Notes: generated by a model from the sequence alone, not told the origin. DNA of 64,000 bases from Azolla caroliniana (GCA_043228905.1 JBHGNT010000010.1:15872001-15936000), one strand, 5' to 3'. Shown: positions 1-12,013, numbered from the stretch's first letter. A program made the numbers and translations.

Positions 1-450
1 ATTCACGGTACCGCATGTACTGTGGAACCTGAAGCCGATTCCGGTACCAAGGGCTCACATCCCAAAGTTGATGGAGCTGCTCAAGTAGAAGGTGGAGATA
101 GGGATTCTTGAACTGTCGAGTGCCCCTTATTTTATTCGATGGCTTACGGTGTCGAAGAAGAATGGCACACATCGCTTTATCTAAGACCTGCAACCTGTCA
201 ATAAAATGATGATTCAGAATGCAGGGGTTGGGCTGACAATTGATGAGTTTTTGGAGGCCTTCGTAGGAAGGTCAATATACTCAGTCGGCGACTTATACTC
301 CAGGTACGACCAGTTCCAGCTAGCCGTGGAGAGTAGGGATATTACGACGATGCGGACCCCTCTCAGCTTAGTTAGGATGTGTACCCTACCTCAAGAAGGT
401 ACCAACTCGGTGGTGCACAGGAACAAATGTGCTTTTTTAAAAGTCTCTTG
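1..450 (+). pseudogene. Ty3/gypsy reverse transcriptase relic
   Basis: Frame 2 translates as a gypsy RT N-terminal stretch. Recognisable pieces are a KKNG-THRFI strand, the DLQPVNK motif, then SVGDLYSRYDQFQLAV and DITTMRTPL, which are the palm-domain block around the first catalytic Asp of gypsy RTs. At least two in-frame stops (near 92 and 182) break it, and homology fades after about 430. It starts before the window and lacks the YxDD box, so it is an old truncated fragment. No host function is implied. Confidence 0.75.
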
Positions 451-707
451 ATCCATTGGTTGCCAAGATCACGATAGTGCATGCACCTTTCGTTCCTGAC
501 CTATCCAATCACATTAGTCTCATTCTAATATAAGTGAACATACCCTTCACTTATGTTTTGTAAATGTTAGTGGCCTATCCTCCCATACTTTATGTTCGAC
601 AAATCAAACCTACACTAAAGTAGCCATGTCTACTAATAGTTTCATGAAACCGTTTGGTTTTTGAAGTTTGTAAGAACCTTTGTAAAGTGCACCTCCCTCC
701 TCCCAAG
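451..707. other. Unassigned stretch
   Basis: No reading frame, RNA gene or repeat boundary that I can support. It lies between the gypsy relic and the left end of a copia LTR and is probably decayed transposon DNA. Confidence 0.4.
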
Positions 708-1264
708 TGTTGGGAGACAGGTCCCTCCGGATGGGAAGGGAGAAGAACCGGTATGAACCGGATGAGGAGTACCCGACTGCGGAGAGCCGGATGAGGAGTA
801 CCCGACTGCGGAGAGCCGGATGGAACCCATCGAGGCTACATTTGTAAATAGCCGAAAAGTCATATTAGTATAAATATGACTTAGGGCAAACTTTTAGTTG
901 TAGTGTTGTTCTTTTGTTGTTGTTATTCTTCCTTGTTGGTGCAAGAAGAAGTGAGAGCGCGTAACTGTACAGAGAGAGTGAGAGAGAGACGAGGTCGTTG
1001 CCTCTGTTGTAACCGCCGCTTGTGGCGAAGATCTGAGTGCACGAGGTCGTTGCCTCAGTGAACTCACTGTTGTATATTCCTACATAGTGACAGTTTGCAG
1101 CCTGTGGGCTGCCGTGGTTTTTCCCTATTTTGGGGTTTTCCACGTAAACCTCCTATGTACTATTTCTCCCTTTTGTGTTGCGTTTCATTACCTGTTTTTC
1201 TGTGTATGAAAAGAATCTCGGTTGTGGCCGAGCGTCGGACATAAGGAACGTCGAGTTCTCAACA
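708..1264 (+). mobile_element. Solo copia LTR, family A
   Basis: It starts TGTTGGGAGACAGG and ends CTCAACA. It shares most of its length with the LTRs at 37138-37796 and 41877-42651: the CCGGATGAGGAGTACCCG minisatellite (only about 1.5 units here), the AAGTCATATTAGTATAAATA promoter-like block and the GGTTGTGGCCGAGCG block near the 3' end. No coding sequence of the family flanks it, so it is probably a solo LTR left by LTR-LTR recombination. About 557 bp. Confidence 0.75.
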
Positions 1265-2699
1265 CCAAGCACAAAAGAACTAATGACATGTGTGAATTTT
1301 TGCGTAAAAAGATACATCTCAAAGAGAATCATGAGATGGGATCAACTAGTACATCCAACTCTATTTCCCTTGGGAAGTATTGGCTAGATTGTCCTTGGAC
1401 ACTAAAGAAGATGTAATCTTTGAACTCAAAGACTTGAACATCAAGATTTATCTCTTTTTTTCATATCAACTCTGATAGGGCAAGTGACCTGGTGAGCTAT
1501 TAGCTAAGATCCAATCCATCTTACGAGACTAAATCAGCATAGATATGCTCCCTCTAATGGTTGTGTGAATGATAGCAACAAGTTTTCATAGGTAAGTAAA
1601 CTTGTACCTCATTTTACGGGTGTAGGAGATGCTTATAAAGAAAAATAATTATGGGAGCTTATGAATCACTCTTTGTTGGTACGAGAGACATCATTACCTT
1701 TGACGTCACCTTAGAGGGCCAAGTAGGAATTGGTTCTACATGCTTCCAAATGAGGACTAAAATAACATCCTTTACATCAACAAATAACGTTCACACCATT
1801 TACATTATGTTCAAGCATCACTGAAGAAATTTGGAGATCGACTCATCACTAGAAGAACTTAAGTTTCAAGTTGAGGATTGTTGATGACTATGACAAAGTA
1901 ATGAAAACATCACCAAAGCCCTAAACCAAGTTGAATTATCAACATGTTGGTCTACATGCAATCTCTTCCAAGGTCAATAAAGTGGCATTTTGTCTTGATC
2001 TCCCTCCTTATATGTGTTTTCATTAGATTTTCCATGTATCACTACCTCTTCATCCAAGTAGTTATAAATATAGCTACCATTTTTAGTTTTTGGGACTACC
2101 AAGTCAGAATTTGTCTACATTGGCCAAAACGTGAAACCAACTCTAAACCAAGGGAATTATCTATTGTAAAATAGCTTGCGATACAAGTTTTGAACCCGAC
2201 ACCTTTTCTATTTGAAGCGATTTAAATGCCACTAAAGTAGTATTTACACAATTTAATAATCATATACAAGCCAATATATTAGAGTTGTTCTTAGTCATTA
2301 GTTCAGGTGAGACCCTATACATGGAAATCTCATCTAGGATGTGTGGAAGAGAATACAAGAGCGACATGGCTTGCAATGATGGAGGCGTGAGTAGGATATC
2401 TTTCAATATAAAGACATCGCAATTCATATAGTCTATTGTTGGGCTTTATCATATCTACATGTCCTTACAAGCGTGTTCACATACAATGTGTGTGGTTGAT
2501 CTTTATCTTGATACATCCCTTCAAAATAGATTCTGTGATTTCATCTAGTAGATGGCAACCTTGATTTCTTTTCCTCCCGATCCACAATGTAGATCAAGTA
2601 AAGATAGGTCAAGAGTTGCTTGAAGCTCTTTGGTATAAATATACACCACGTGCTGCTTGATCTACATTTGTTGGAGATCCATATCTCTAGTTACAATCC
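1265..2699. other. Gene-free decayed DNA
   Basis: AT-rich with short unsupported ORFs only. I see no conserved domain, tRNA or clear repeat. Position between an LTR and a copia relic suggests old retrotransposon remains. Confidence 0.4.
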
Positions 2700-2922
2700 C
2701 CTCACAAATGTAACTAAATGTTTTTTTGTGCACTTGGAACACTAAGTTCCATGCCAATTGGATATTGCTAAGGTATCACAATATTGTAACTTTACCTTAT
2801 AACTCCTATAGTCAGAATAATCTTTTGTGTTGCCCTAATAGGCAACACCACCTCTCAAGAGAATGTGACGCCTAAGCTCGATTGTCGATCTATTGAACTA
2901 ATGGTCGAGTTGTTATGTGTGC

Positions 2923-3020
2923 AACCTTCAAGTCATATTCAAACTCTCATTTTGTACAAGATGTTGCTTCTAACCTTCAAGTCATATCCAAACTCTCATT
3001 TTGTGCAAGATGTTGCGGTT
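2923..3020. repeat. 49-bp tandem duplication
   Basis: Two near-identical 49-bp units start at 2923 and 2972 (AACCTTCAAGTCATAT...). They lie inside the decayed copia segment. Confidence 0.8.
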
Positions 3021-3351
3021 CTAAGGTTGGTCACATATCACATCACTTGCTTAGCACAATCTAAATGGTCATTACACATTTTTTGCATAAATTGCCCTAG
3101 AAGATTAATGTATATTTAAGATTGGGATGAGCGGTTGTTCAATACATAAGGATTTCAATTATTGATTCCACATCTATGATAAAGTTTGAATCGATTTACA
3201 TCTTCAAGTTGTAATCGAGTAGAGTCACAATCAGTTTATAATTCAGAATGATGAATTTGACTACCAAGTTCCAGTCGTTGTGGCATTAAGAGAGCAAGAT
3301 TCCATGAGGTGTAGAGATTATATTGATCACAAGTAGTGAAACTTATCCATA

Positions 3352-3520
3352 TCCTTTGATTATAAGGACATCAACATATGAGATGTAGACTTCATTTTGT
3401 TAATGGTGAACAAAATATTCTCCTATGATTATAAGGACATCAACATATGAGGTGTAGACTTCACTTTGTTAATGGTGAACAAATATTCTCCTTTGATTAT
3501 AAGGACATCAACATATGAGC
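3352..3520. repeat. 69-bp tandem repeat, about 2.4 units
   Basis: The block TATAAGGACATCAACATATG recurs at 3361, 3430 and 3498, giving a period of 68-69 bp. It is a local expansion inside the copia relic. Confidence 0.8.
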
Positions 3521-3700
3521 TAATGAGCACAATATTTTGACACTCAATGCACAAATAGAGGAAGTTGTCCAACATGGACATGGAAAAGATCTTCTAATGA
3601 CACGCCCTCACTGCCTACTTGAGGCCATAGTAATACTTCTTGAGACCACATAACACACGTGGATGGCATTTCAACATGGGGGTTACACGGTAATTATCTA

Positions 3701-4171
3701 TTTCACGAGAGCAAAGGTGTCAATATAGTAAATCTCATGTGTCGTGCATAACCCTGAATAACTAACAAGGTATATAAAGATTGACAAGGTTATTAAAGTC
3801 ATATTTTACCCAAAAAACAATGATGTGTAAACAACACTCGACAGTCTTTGTGTGATGGAGTTGAGATGAGGTCCCACATATTGTTATCATAAAGAGCTTA
3901 GTTTGCATGTCTAGAACCTTCAGTTTTGCTCAACACCGTGACATTCATCACAAAAGGCATGGTAATAATTGTACCCAAATCAAGCAACTAGAATTTTTTA
4001 TGATTGGAGTATCATCAATGCTTTTATGCTTTCTAGATCATAACAGATGTCCTACCAAGTACACCAAACCAGCCATTCAATGCTCTCCTATAGTTATTAT
4101 TCGAATGGTGGTGCATTACAAAGAGCTCTCACACCACTTACAGTATTTGTGGTCATGTCAGTTCAATTAAG
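3701..4171. other. Gene-free, probably old transposon
   Basis: Short ORFs only. No motif I can name on either strand. Confidence 0.35.
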
Positions 4172-4385
4172 CTCAAACCTTCATGTCAATAAGACTTACA
4201 ACTTGTCATCAACCTCTTGTGCAGGATGGGAACGTCATCTCTTTTATTAACATAGGAAAGAGTAGTTGTCCTTTGCCACTCAAACCTTCATGTCAATAAG
4301 ACTTACAACTTGTCATCAACCTCTTGTGCAGGATGGGAACGTCATCTCTTTTATTAACATAGGAAAGAGTAGTTGTCCTTTGCCA
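4172..4385. repeat. 107-bp perfect tandem duplication
   Basis: Units 4172-4278 and 4279-4385 read the same base for base by eye, starting CTCAAACCTTCATGTC. This points to a recent duplication in otherwise decayed DNA. Confidence 0.85.
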
Positions 4386-4900
4386 CTTAATCTTCTCACA
4401 AAAGGGAGACTGCCAGAGGTTAATCATGAATCTTCTCACAATGTAAGAAGCATCTGGCTGCATGGATTTCAACTCTCCAACCACTACACTACAAACTTTT
4501 CCATTAATTATATATGTATTTGTGTATATACATATATGATATATACATGTGTATATATCATATATGTATGTATGTATGTATACATCTAAACAAATGGTTT
4601 TATAATATTCTTGGGGCCGTTTTATATTCTCGAATATAGCGAATATTGCAGATGTAGAATACCACAAATATTACGCATGGATCAATCTATGGTGATACCC
4701 ATCGAACGCATATATATAGTACACTCACAAACACAAACAAAAATAACCTCAAACATGCATATGAACTTGGTTGGATATTGTGGCGACTCTAGAATTACAT
4801 TCATAATAAACATGAGTTATCAGAACCAAGTTACCACTGACCAACCAATATCAATTTCCCAGTAAGGAACGTATAAATAATACTAAGATATTCTAAAAGA
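4386..4900. other. AT-rich gene-free segment with TATG/TA tract
   Basis: Contains an imperfect TA/TATG microsatellite at about 4505-4585. The part nearest 4900-5119 is expected to hold the 3' UTR and polyadenylation region of the Ran gene, which is transcribed toward it. No other gene seen. Confidence 0.5.
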
Positions 4901-5119
4901 AAGAGGAAAATGTAGAATATAAAACAGCACAAGAAAAATCGTACTACATTTGTTAACCAGAAAAATGGTTACAAAGAGCATACATATGTTCTCTTTACAC
5001 ACCTTCAAAAAAAAACAAAGCTCTCTCTCTCTCCTCACTCTTGACGTTCTTTTTCCCAAACTCGAACAAGTCACCAAGATGCCAGAAGCCCAAAAGCATT
5101 ATATTTCATTTCATGTTCT

Positions 5120-5556
5120 TTATGATTCAAAATCAGCATCATCATCATCTGGTAAAGGTTGTGCAGCAGCTGCCGCAAGCTCTGCCTCATACCTATAGCA
5201 ATGAAGATGATAGGTTACATACATCAATTTAATTCATTTCAATCTCTCAAGTAATGACATTTTAAAATGATATACAATTACTATATTCTCATTTGACTCA
5301 TCTTTCCCATCATTAAAAACAACCTGATTTATTTTTCGCATTGTTTTTGACTCAAGTGTTTGTAAAAAGATAATCAGTGAAGAACTTACTGTTGCTGTGC
5401 TGCCAGATCAATCTGCACCTCAGGAGGTGCAAGAGCAGGAGACTCAACAAAATGAAGGTTGGGATCTCTGTAGGATATTAACACAGTTTAGGCAAGGACA
5501 GAAAAACACAATCAGCAGAAAAAAAGTGGAATATTATTAGAATAAAGCACAGAAAG

Positions 5557-5597
<41 letters not shown>

Positions 5598-8500
5598 CAT
5601 CCTTAGAATTTAGCATGCATAAGAATTGGCCCAATTAGAATATGTAATTGATAGAAATACACAATTATACCCGGCAAGCTTTCGAGCCAAGTACAGAAAT
5701 GGTTTCTCAAAGTTATAGTTGCTCTTCGCAGAGATTTCATAGTACTGAAGGTTTTTCTTCCTGTGAAATGTAACCTGCTTTGCCTTAACTTGTCTATTCT
5801 TGACATCAACCTTGTTTCCACAAAGCACAATCGGAATGTTCTCACAAACCCTACAGGCAAAGAACCATGGCTTATTACAGAATATGAAATATATTATTAA
5901 TATTCACATTTATTACATAAAATCAGTTTGTCCTCCATTGGAAACAGTACATATTAAACCAGTGACACTCAGGAAAATGCATAAATACTAATACTACTAA
6001 TGATTAGTCAACAATATTAGGCTCCTGCAGGTTTTACCTGCAAAGGTCCCTGTGCCATGTAGGCACATTCTTGTAGGTAAGACGAGCAGTAACATCAAAC
6101 ATTATGATTGCACACTGGCCATGGATGCTGTTAAAACCATCAAAAATAGAATCCAATCAGATTATTAAGCAGAAGTAATTAAAAACAGCAAACTTATTAA
6201 AACCAAATTTACATATCATTGAGACCAACAATCATCACTAGCAAAATTTTAACTATAACAAGACATAGTTACTGAGGTATAAACTTACAATAATAATAAT
6301 TAACTGCAACCACGACCATTATAGCAAAATCAACTAGAACCTCTCCAGTTATAAACTTACTAATATCCATCTCGAAGTCCCCCAAACTTCTCTTGACCTG
6401 CTGTATCCCAGCAATTGAACCGAATTTTTCCACAATTAGTGAAGAAATCTAACGGATGGACCTCCACACCAATGGTTGCTGCAATAACCAAACAAGAAAA
6501 GATCTACACTCAGACTTTACAAATATATAACAAAGATTTTTCTGGGTTTTGTACTGTTCATCTTAACAATAAAAGTTGCATTTCTCACATGCAATCAAAA
6601 TTTAACATTCTTGTGCATGTAAACAACAGAGATGGAACTTTTATGTAGAAAAAGAACAAGATTAAATTCTAATCTAAAGGATAATGATTTCAATTTTATA
6701 TAATTAGGATTTCCATCAAATAAGAAATAGTCCACTTTTATGCAATCAGCAATCAAGGTTCCAATGCACATGCCATGTAAACACAGAGTATCTTAATTAT
6801 CAGGGAACTTACGCTCATATCTCTTTTCAAACTCCCCAGTCAAGTGCCTCTTCACAAAAGTAGTCTTGCCTGATATGGAAAAGAAAGCACTTAGACACAG
6901 ATGAAAAGACACAAGGAAATATTCAAACAAAAAACATATCTATTTAGCTATATCACTACCACAAATGAGGTACATAAACCTACAGAGAGTGCCTCTCACC
7001 TGTTCCTCCATCACCGACAATGACAAGCTTGAAATTGGGACAGTCAGCCTAAAAAACCAAAACAAGGATGCTTTAACAAATGAAAGAAAATTAAGCACTT
7101 TGATCCATCACAAGTTATGAAAATTTCATTTATCATATATGCAGGAATCAGAGAATCTATATCTATCTATATAGATAGATATCTGTTGAAGATTCATTAT
7201 ATGTATGCTATAATTTAGAATACCCAGCAATTAATAGGTTAACAGTGAGATTCATGGGAACAGAATATAGGTAGAAAATAAGAAGAATTAAACTGCTTAA
7301 GTTTCATAGATCGGGGGCTAATTATGACATGTTTGTTGAAATACATGTCAAAACAAGTAAATGTCTGAACTCAAATCATGTACAAAAGAGAAAATCAAAT
7401 ATGCAAGAGCTATAGCAACAGCAAAACATACGAGTAAAGAGGAGAAAAAGGATGGAAAAAGTTTTACTTGCACAAGCAAATTATATATTGTATTTTTACA
7501 AGCGTGTGAAGAGGATAGAGGAATTCCTAGAACAAGTAAAGGAAAAAAATTCTGCACATCTGCAAAAGAGCTCAAACTGCAATTTAAAATGTGTCCATCG
7601 CATAGAAACCATATAAGATAGAGCAAGTGAATAAATTACAATTTTTTGAGCAAGTAAATGACAAATACAAGGTTTTTATCATACGTAACCTGCATGCATA
7701 TAGCAGGAAACATAACGAGTAAGAACACAGACCATGTCGACCTGTATATCAGCAAACTTGCATAACAATAGAAGAACAAGTTATATACTTTACTGAGAAA
7801 GTCATAGAAGAAAGAAGAGCAGACCTATCCAATCCATCGAAACAGAGAAATCTACAATCTGAGAGAATCAAACGTTGAGGATTGACATGTGTGTTTAAAC
7901 ATAAATGCACTAAAAAATGAGGAACTCCTGACTTATTCAATGTGTTGAAATAGAAATGTTACAGAGGGAGAGAAGAACAAACGACGTTTCCAAGTAATAA
8001 CTGAAACTCAAGTCCGTAAAATGTATAGATAAAACACAGAGACCACCGATGTCATACGTGCAAATGACTAAGCAAAAAAATACTTGAATAATTTCCTCAC
8101 AAACCCCTGAACTTAAGCTTCGGGAGGGTTTGGCCAAAGTACACATTCATGAGATAGAACGACAAAAATGAAGCATTTCCTTATCAGTAAAGAGAACTAA
8201 CTGTTGAGAAGCTTGAAACTACAAGCCCCATACCTGTCAATTGCCAACACAGAAACACGCGTGGCGTTTCTGTAGAGAAGTTAACATGTACGTTCAAGGG
8301 AATCAGAGAAACGATAGCTACTTACTAAGAAAATCATGGGGAATGAACGTGAGATAGAAAAAGAGAGAGAATTACACCACAGAGATTCGAGAATGCTGTG
8401 CATTCCTTCACAAAAGTTTAGAGTGATGTGCATTCAAGGAGAGAATGCCATATCCACCTACTGTGGAAATGATGCAGACGAAACCTGAGGACAGAGGAAG

Positions 8501-8650
8501 TACATACACGAAAAACGACTGCATTTCTTCACAGAACCTAAAAGTAGAACCCTAACCTGGTGTACATTGAATCAAAGAAACAACAGAAACCTACGACGCA
8601 AGGATAAAAAAACAAAATACGGAAGGCGGAGACAGGAAAACACATACCAT
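5120..8650 (-). CDS. RAN: Ran small GTPase (eight coding exons)
   Basis: Ran is the nuclear GTPase that gives direction to nucleocytoplasmic transport and helps spindle assembly; it binds importins and exportins, RCC1 and RanGAP. Coding exons on the minus strand: 8648-8650, 7000-7048, 6813-6869, 6361-6478, 6038-6127, 5671-5850, 5390-5467, 5120-5192. All junctions are GT/AG and phases agree; the total is 648 nt, 215 aa. Visible motifs: P-loop GDGGTGKT, switch [39 protein letters not shown], and an acidic tail DDDDADFES. The first coding exon is only the ATG, joined to [12 protein letters not shown]; this start is inferred from a good donor directly after ATG and leaves a slightly short N-terminus (plant Ran about 221 aa). 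An Asn replaces the usual aromatic residue before CWDTAGQ. Intron 1 is about 1.6 kb. The gene looks intact. Confidence 0.93.
5561..5595. repeat. (TA)n microsatellite in Ran intron
   Basis: About 17 TA units between coding exons six and seven of the Ran gene. Confidence 0.95.
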
Positions 8651-8779
8651 ATGGGGTCCAGAGAAGAACCGAATCGAAGGACTGTGAAGAAGGAAGGAAG
8701 GAAGGAAGGAAGCAGGAGCAGGAGCAGGAGCAGCAGGAGGAAGAAGAGAAGAAGGCTGTGAAGTAAAAAAGGAATTAAA

Positions 8780-8810
8780 AAACCCTAACCCTAAAAAGGT
8801 TTTATATAAC
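8780..8810 (-). promoter_or_regulatory. Ran core promoter: TATA box and telo-box
   Basis: On the minus strand GTTATATAAA (8801-8810) is a good TATA box about 150 bp upstream of the proposed ATG. Just downstream, at 8780-8788, lies AAACCCTAA on the plus strand, the telo-box common near the start sites of plant translation and cell-cycle genes, followed by another CCCTAA. The position near the predicted start site is typical. The 5' leader then has CTTC and CTCCTG repeats (8690-8760). Confidence 0.65.
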
Positions 8811-9024
8811 GGATCTCAATCATATACATATGTATGTATGTCTTCCTTCCTTCCTTCCTCTTTTTTTCTTTCTATTCTTAAAAGAAAGAAAGACTTGTTA
8901 GGGTTCTTTTCAAACTCCCCATGTCTCCCTCCCTCCCTCCCACAAACGGACGGTTTCTAGAAACCCTCTCTCATGGTCACGGACGCCTTCAGGGCGCGTT
9001 CCACTAATCGCGTGCAGATCGTGC
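8811..9024. other. Ran upstream region with CTTC/TCCC repeats
   Basis: Upstream of the Ran TATA box: short (CTTC)n near 8840, TCCC repeats near 8925-8940, and no reading frame. Probably promoter-proximal DNA. Confidence 0.5.
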
Positions 9025-9510
9025 TAATCGCTTGCGCTCTGCACCGTCAGATCATCGGTAAATTCTGATCTTCGGTAACCCGACCATTGTAATCTCCATT
9101 GGATTGATAACCCAGTTATCCGTGCCTGCACCGTCAGATCATTACCCAAGAAAAAAGCGCGATATTGTAAATTTCGATCTTTGGTAACCCGGCCATTGTA
9201 ATCTCCATCGGATTGCCAACCCGGCTATCGCGTGCAACCTCCACCGTCCGATCATTACCCGGAAAAAAAAGCACGATATCGTAAATTTTGATCTTTGGTA
9301 ACCAGGCTATCGCTTGCAATCTGCACCGTCATATCATTTACCCGGAAAAAAAAGCGTGACATTGTAAATTCTGATCTTCGGTTTCCCGGCCATTGTAATC
9401 TCCATATGATTGATAACCTAGTTATCGCATGCGATCTGCACCGTCAGATCATTACACGGGAAAAAGCATGATATTGTAAATTTTGATATTTGGTAACCCG
9501 GCCATTGTAA
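9025..9510. repeat. Imperfect tandem repeat, four to five units
   Basis: The block CTGCACCGTCAGATCATTACC recurs in slightly altered form near 9040, 9127, 9245, 9317 and 9434, each followed by a run of A, AAGCRYGATATTGTAAATT and GGCCATTGTAATC. Spacing varies from about 77 to 117 bp because some units are truncated. It ends where a copia LTR begins and lies 0.25-0.7 kb upstream of the Ran promoter. Confidence 0.75.
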
Positions 9511-9511
9511 T

Positions 9512-9797
9512 TGTTGAGAATCAAACTCAACTTCCCTAGTGTGGGAACACACCTTAAGAACACCCAAGTGTGTGAACATCCTAGCTCTTTTGTATCATAA
9601 CTGATATGTCATAGAAGTTAAGTCTTATGCCACATATTTAGTTGGTAGTTAAGTCTCCACCTCTTTTGTAAGAGATGGTTGTAGTGAGAGAACATAGAGA
9701 GAAGGTGAATACATAAGCACCTTCTCCTCCTCTTTGTAACTATTGGTTCATTCTTGCTCTTGTTAATACAATTTTTTGCTTTTCTATTTATCTTAGT

Positions 9798-9841
<44 letters not shown>

Positions 9842-10070
9842 GTGAAAACACACAATTATATTAATAAATGTGTGTGAAAAACACTACTTACAATACGTGT
9901 GACAATGGAGTATGGTCACACACTAACCACACTACACTACATGGGTAGTGGAACATGTTGAATTGCCAATAGGCAAGACGAACACTCCACTGAGGAAAGA
10001 ATTTCCACTTGTTCCAATAAAGAAAATTGCCACATTAGTACTCCCTTCAACTTTCATAGATATGCTTTCA

Positions 10071-10136
<66 letters not shown>

Positions 10137-10189
10137 ACTACACGACACATACACACACCTTCCGCTGCACAGAATCATGTCCAATTACA
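9512..10189 (+). mobile_element. Copia LTR (C2-related) with internal insertion
   Basis: Begins TGTTGAGAATCAA and ends AATTACA directly before TGGTATTAGAATGC, a mutated initiator-Met-tRNA primer site. It aligns with the 392-bp LTR at 58421-58812 but is 678 bp long, because about 230 bp of unrelated DNA lies between two CT microsatellites (9796-9840 and 10072-10135). Confidence 0.75.
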
Positions 10190-10360
10190 TGGTATTAGAA
10201 TGCTTGGTAGTTTGATCCAAGGTCATCCGCATGTGTTGTGTCTAAGCCCATGTTCACGAAGAACCAGCCGATCGTTGTAGCAACAACATGCACAACTTGT
10301 ATCAAGAGAAGAAGAAGAAGGAAACTCGCTCCATACAAATCAATCAACACGAGTACTTAG

Positions 10361-10591
10361 ATGGGAAGCGCTCTTCCCATCGAGAAACTCGACAGAAACC
10401 ATTTCGCATATTGGGAATACAAGATGCACCAATACCTTGTTGGCCAAGGCTATTGGGGGTACATCGAGGGAGCACAAGAAAATCAACCCATCCTAGCACA
10501 TGCCGACCACCCATCTTGGGAGCAAGCGGCGAGTCGCGTATTATGTTGCCTTATATCATGCGTTCATGATCACATGCTTGGCTACATTTGA
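10361..10591 (+). pseudogene. Copia gag, truncated
   Basis: Begins MGSALPIEKLDRNHF and matches the N-terminal Gag of the copia element at 58963 almost residue for residue (KMHQYLVGQGYW, WEQAASRV, CVHDHMLGYI). It stops after about 76 codons where unrelated LTR-like DNA begins, so only the first third of Gag remains. It belongs to the LTR at 9512-10189. Confidence 0.85.
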
Positions 10592-10800
10592 GAGGCCAAG
10601 GAGGGAGAGGCGTTACAATGTGGGATAAATCCCTTGTTACATGGGATACTCTGTCTCGTTTTTTACTCCTATTCGGTACCTTAAAGACACCCACTATCTT
10701 TGTACAATTTACAAGAGGAAGTACACATGGTGCACCCACCGATATCACCAACTACCCCGGTTTTCACACTATGGCCGTGAATCCTCACGACATCGTGGGG
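10592..10800 (-). mobile_element. D-type LTR fragment
   Basis: GCGTTACAATGTGGGATAAA and the following bases match 31965-32150, a D-type LTR block. It is sandwiched between the truncated copia gag and the integrase end of gypsy F. Orientation is taken from the TATA-like block of the related copy and is uncertain. Confidence 0.4.
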
Positions 10801-11520
10801 CTAACTTAGAGTACTTACCCGTAGACAATGTCTTAGAATTGTGAGGTACACATAAAAATACCTTCTGTCCAGGGTTGAATACACGAGGTTGCCTATTATG
10901 ATCAGCGTAAAACTGCGCTCTATCTTGAGCTGTTTTTATATTATCTTGTGCAATATGCAACATATCTTGCATCGAATAAAGTTTTGCGTACTTCACAAGT
11001 CATCATGATGTATATTAACATCAATTGGGGATCATGGATGAAAACCACACATCAACATAAAAGGACTATATCCCGTCAACATATGCTTGGAGCCGTTATA
11101 AGAAAACTCCAAAATTGGGAGATAACGTTCCCATTTTGTTGGTTCTGCACCAACGTATGCTCGAAGCCTGTCCTCAATAATTTGATTTACTCGTTTTGTC
11201 AGCCCATCGGATTGAGGATGATCCGTGGAGCTCATGTTGAACGTAGTTTCTAACTTCTTAAAGACTTGCGTCCAGAAGTCACTAGTAAACTTTGGATCTA
11301 GATCACTCACGATATCCATCGGTAACCCATAAAAATGAAATAACTTATTAACGAATTGGTAAGCCAATTCAGGAGTTGTTACCGTGGTTTTAGTAGCAAT
11401 AAATCTGGCCATTTGAGTTAGTCTATCAACCACAACCCATATGGCATCATGGCCTTTTTGGGTGCGAGGAGGGATGTAAAAGTCATGCGGCTTTGTTAAC
11501 CTGACATTGGTGACATTTAG
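10801..11520 (-). pseudogene. Gypsy F integrase
   Basis: VVVDRLTQMARFIA is the integrase core start with the first catalytic Asp; SDLDPKFTSDFW holds the second; HPQSDGLTKRVNQIIED matches the block with the catalytic Glu, and TKRVN replaces the usual TERVN, so that Glu appears changed to Lys. C-terminal block AQFYADHNRQPRVFNPGQKVF is present after further stops. Non-functional. Confidence 0.85.
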
Positions 11521-12013
11521 TCACATAGCTATGTATGTTAGGAAGCATCTTAGGCCAATAGAATAGAGTGGAGATGAGAATGAGTGTACGATGTATGGTA
11601 GGGTGCCTTGCTGAGGGTGCATCACAGTAGATTCCTTCAAGGATGTGGTGGTGTCTATTCTAGACTCAACTCTTGCATAGTATTTCGCAAAATAACTGTC
11701 ATCGGGATACTTTCCTCGAAGGTGATCATAAATATCTGATATTATTTTAGTGAAGCTAAGCATGTTAATTTCACATATGCGACTTAGTGCATCAGCGATA
11801 GTGTGTTCATGGAACCTTTACGATATCGTATGGAAAAATCAAAGTCCTGGATGAGATCAACCCATCGTGCCTTACGACCTTTCAGGTCTTGTTGGTCACA
11901 GAAATATTTTGAGGACTCGTGGTCCGTAGTTACCACAAAACAATTTCCATAAAGATAATGGTGCCATGTTTTGAGCGCATGAATAACTGCAAATAATTCC
12001 TTTTCTTGCACGG
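11521..12013 (-). pseudogene. Gypsy F RNase H remainder
   Basis: EKELFAVIHALKTW, TTDHESSKYF and FSIRYRKGSMN mark the second half of RNase H. The ADALSR end of the domain is damaged, and a frameshift lies near 11764. The next stretch (KYYARVESRIDTTTS, VMHPQQGTLPY) is the linker into integrase. Confidence 0.8.

Larger units (their letters stand above)
2700..3700 (-). pseudogene. Decayed copia RT/RNase H (minus)
   Basis: Two blocks in correct minus-strand order support a copia pol. Near 3612-3655 the minus strand reads GLKKYYYGLK, matching the copia RT motif [11 protein letters not shown]. Near 2724-2800 it reads YLSNIQLAWNLVF, matching the RNase H block NLSNIQLARNPVFH. Everything between is frameshifted and filled by small tandem duplications. 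Very old and non-functional. Confidence 0.55.

Noticed and set aside
8567-8761. Plus-strand Arg-rich ORF at the Ran 5' end
   Set aside because: It is antisense to the Ran leader and made of AGG/AAG microsatellite codons.
9618-10280. ORFs with Leu-Ser or Arg-Glu runs
   Set aside because: They are translations of CT/GA microsatellites in a copia LTR.
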